Source of the DNA: UBA1672 sp050633325
GTDB taxonomy: Bacteria > Pseudomonadota > Alphaproteobacteria > Micavibrionales > Micavibrionaceae
Reading direction: 5' to 3'
NCBI GenBank assembly: GCA_050633325.1
Contig: JBOEGH010000014.1
Location: forward strand, 1-24,104
Length of the DNA: 24,104 nucleotides
The notes below the pieces were generated by a model, which searched no databases, was not told where the DNA came from, and saw only the letters and a program-made list of their open reading frames with translations. A program made the position numbers and the translations under genes. Positions 22,710 to 24,104 of the stretch are shown one piece after another (the stretch's first letter is position 1; every line of letters begins with the position of its first letter).

Positions 22710-24104
22710 TGGCTATTGAGATAAGGACAACTATAGAAAACTCTGGAGATGGGAGCACGGATGATGGCTGGAATCAAGTGTTTAATGATAGAGATACTGC
22801 GGCAGCTGAGGCACGTGATGAGTATAATAACAGGTTTTCTGAGGCGGAAAGGGATTCTGGGACATGGGATGCTTTCCGTCACACCTATGTTTCTGGGCGT
22901 TTAATACAGTACGGTTATTCTGATGATTTTGTTCATTTCTTGGGAACCGCTCGTGAAGTCCCTCAAATGGTTACGTCGCCCGAAGATGCAAATATGGATC
23001 GATACAATAATGAGTTAGGTAGAGGAATAGCTAGTATCACAGACAGTCGTGAAGTATTAGCTCGAACGGTTGAGGATATGATTAGAGGGGGGGACACAAT
23101 TACAGATAAAAATAATGACCCTAGAAAATATGAGGGTGAAGAGCCTCAATTATCAGCCGATGATATGGATGCACTTGCTGATGCCCCACCAGAGTTAGCT
23201 CTTGATCCAGAAGAACCGTTGCCTCCAGTCAGTCCTATTGACCTTCCCCAATGGATTGATGACCTGCTTGACGATTGGGGGGTTGCAAAAGCTGAAGGAT
23301 CGCCTTTAGTACTTGATCTTGATGGAAATGGAATTGATCTTGCCTCTGTGCTCGGCACCGATGCAGTTTATTGGGATATTGACCAAGATGGTTTCGCTGA
23401 AAAGTCAGGTTGGATATCAGGTGGTGATGGATTGCTTGCAATAGACCTTAATTCCGATGGTGTTATTAATAATCATGGAGAGTTGTTTGGTACAGATACC
23501 ACAGATGGTTTCACCATTCTTTCCGCTTATGACACAAACACTGATGGTTCAATTGACGTAAACGATTCTCAGTTCTCTGATTTGCTTGTATGGGTTGATG
23601 CAAATGCAGATGGTTATAGCCAAAGCAATGAGCTTTTCTCATTAACTGACCTTGGCATTACGAGCATAAACCTCAATGCGAATTTGGTTGATTATTATAT
23701 TTCGGATAATCACATAACGCATGAAAGCACCTTTACAATTAATGGGCAAACGCAGGCGATTGTTGACGCGTGGTTTGCATATGACAATGTAAACTCTCAT
23801 TATCAGGAAGATTATACGATTGATGCTCGGACGTTATTCTTGCCGACTTTGCGAGGGTTTGGTGATGTAAAAGACTTGCATGTTGCTATGAGTATGGATG
23901 AGACATTACTCCTGATGGTTCAGGAGGTAGCAACAGCAGACGTGGCGACTTTGTTTGATCCAGCTTTCGATTTAAGCAGTAAGTTCGAAGATATTTTATT
24001 CCGTTGGGCAGGTGTTGAAGCCGTTGATCCAGATGGTCGAGGAATATATGTTGATGGGCAGGAGCTGGCTTTTCTTGAGAGCTTCTTTGGTGAAACGTAT
24101 TTAC
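22709..24104 (+). CDS. Large EF-hand/RTX-like protein with DUF6973-like head, 3' end missing
   Basis: The frame is open from ATG 22709 to the window end (465 codons and on). AGGGAG at 22697 favours this ATG over the one at 22706. Residues about 50-110 (WDAFRHTYVSGRLI, MDRYNNELGRGIA) match the pattern of DUF6973, a domain of bacterial exotoxin-like proteins. After an acidic, Pro-rich linker (145-185) come calcium-loop motifs: DLDGNG (203-208), DIDQDG (223-228), DLNSDG (246-251), DTNTDG (275-280) and DANADG (297-302), in the order typical of haemolysin-type giant proteins (PLVLDLDGNGIDL ... GELFG). No signal peptide is present, so type I secretion from the missing C-terminus is likely by inference. 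Confidence 0.8.
   Translation, partial: MAIEIRTTIENSGDGSTDDGWNQVFNDRDTAAAEARDEYNNRFSEAERDSGTWDAFRHTYVSGRLIQYGYSDDFVHFLGTAREVPQMVTSPEDANMDRYNNELGRGIASITDSREVLARTVEDMIRGGDTITDKNNDPRKYEGEEPQLSADDMDALADAPPELALDPEEPLPPVSPIDLPQWIDDLLDDWGVAKAEGSPLVLDLDGNGIDLASVLGTDAVYWDIDQDGFAEKSGWISGGDGLLAIDLNSDGVINNHGELFGTDTTDGFTILSAYDTNTDGSIDVNDSQFSDLLVWVDANADGYSQSNELFSLTDLGITSINLNANLVDYYISDNHITHESTFTINGQTQAIVDAWFAYDNVNSHYQEDYTIDARTLFLPTLRGFGDVKDLHVAMSMDETLLLMVQEVATADVATLFDPAFDLSSKFEDILFRWAGVEAVDPDGRGIYVDGQELAFLESFFGETYL

Noticed and set aside
1..24104. CRISPR array
   Set aside because: No regularly spaced repeats of 24-40 bp with unique spacers were seen; the repeats found are dispersed or inverted.

Overview
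This window reads as an accessory region of a gammaproteobacterial chromosome. It has moderate to low G+C and gene types common in marine and environmental Gammaproteobacteria: a soluble PAS/PAS/PAS chemotaxis transducer, a GGSGGSSSS-linker lipoprotein and a large EF-hand/RTX-like secreted protein. The genus cannot be told from sequence alone. The assembly has one 121-base N gap (4876-4996) and two 2-base N pairs (12749-12750, 16841-16842).

Layout. (1) 1-1451: the 5' end of a minus-strand signal-peptide gene, then two tandem paralogous two-helix membrane proteins, the first interrupted by an in-frame TAA. (2) 1532-3241: a cytoplasmic methyl-accepting chemotaxis protein with three near-identical PAS domains. 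(3) 3413-3529: a 20-nt tRNA-Ser 3'-end footprint beside three TGTGTGAAA repeats. I interpret this as the attachment end of an integrated element. Next comes a minus-strand three-gene operon led by an AlpA-like DNA-binding protein (3540-4474), then about 880 bp without a supported gene, including the N gap. (4) 5292-15020: a defence island. It holds a TacA/TacT-type toxin-antitoxin pair, a complete qatABCD anti-phage operon (KAP ATPase, QatB, QueC-like QatC, TatD-like QatD), a RloC/PrrC-like anticodon-nuclease candidate and three small unknown genes. Copies of a short repeat (AA[C/T]GTC[C/T]GCTT...) lie between these modules, and imperfect inverted copies of a 41-bp sequence bracket the rloC-like gene. 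(5) 15021-17760: a LuxR-type regulator and a plasmid/ICE-like module with a small protein, the antirestriction protein ArdA and an associated small protein. (6) 17818-21015: two minus-strand exported proteins, one with a charged coiled coil and one a lipoprotein. (7) 21134-22020: a short tyrosine recombinase next to two perfect 25-bp inverted repeats, each itself a near-perfect palindrome, 105 bp apart. This resembles an invertible DNA switch or an unusual recombination site. (8) 22179-24104: a lipoprotein gene overlapping the start of a large EF-hand/RTX-like protein with a DUF6973-like head, cut by the window end.

How the genes fit together. The TA pair, Qat and the RloC-like nuclease form consecutive layers of phage or plasmid defence, while ArdA is an anti-defence gene carried by conjugative elements. 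Together with the tRNA footprint and the recombinase, this suggests a composite of several mobile elements. The most original signals are the recombinase-linked palindromic inverted repeats at 21835-22020 and the repeat that marks the borders of each defence module.
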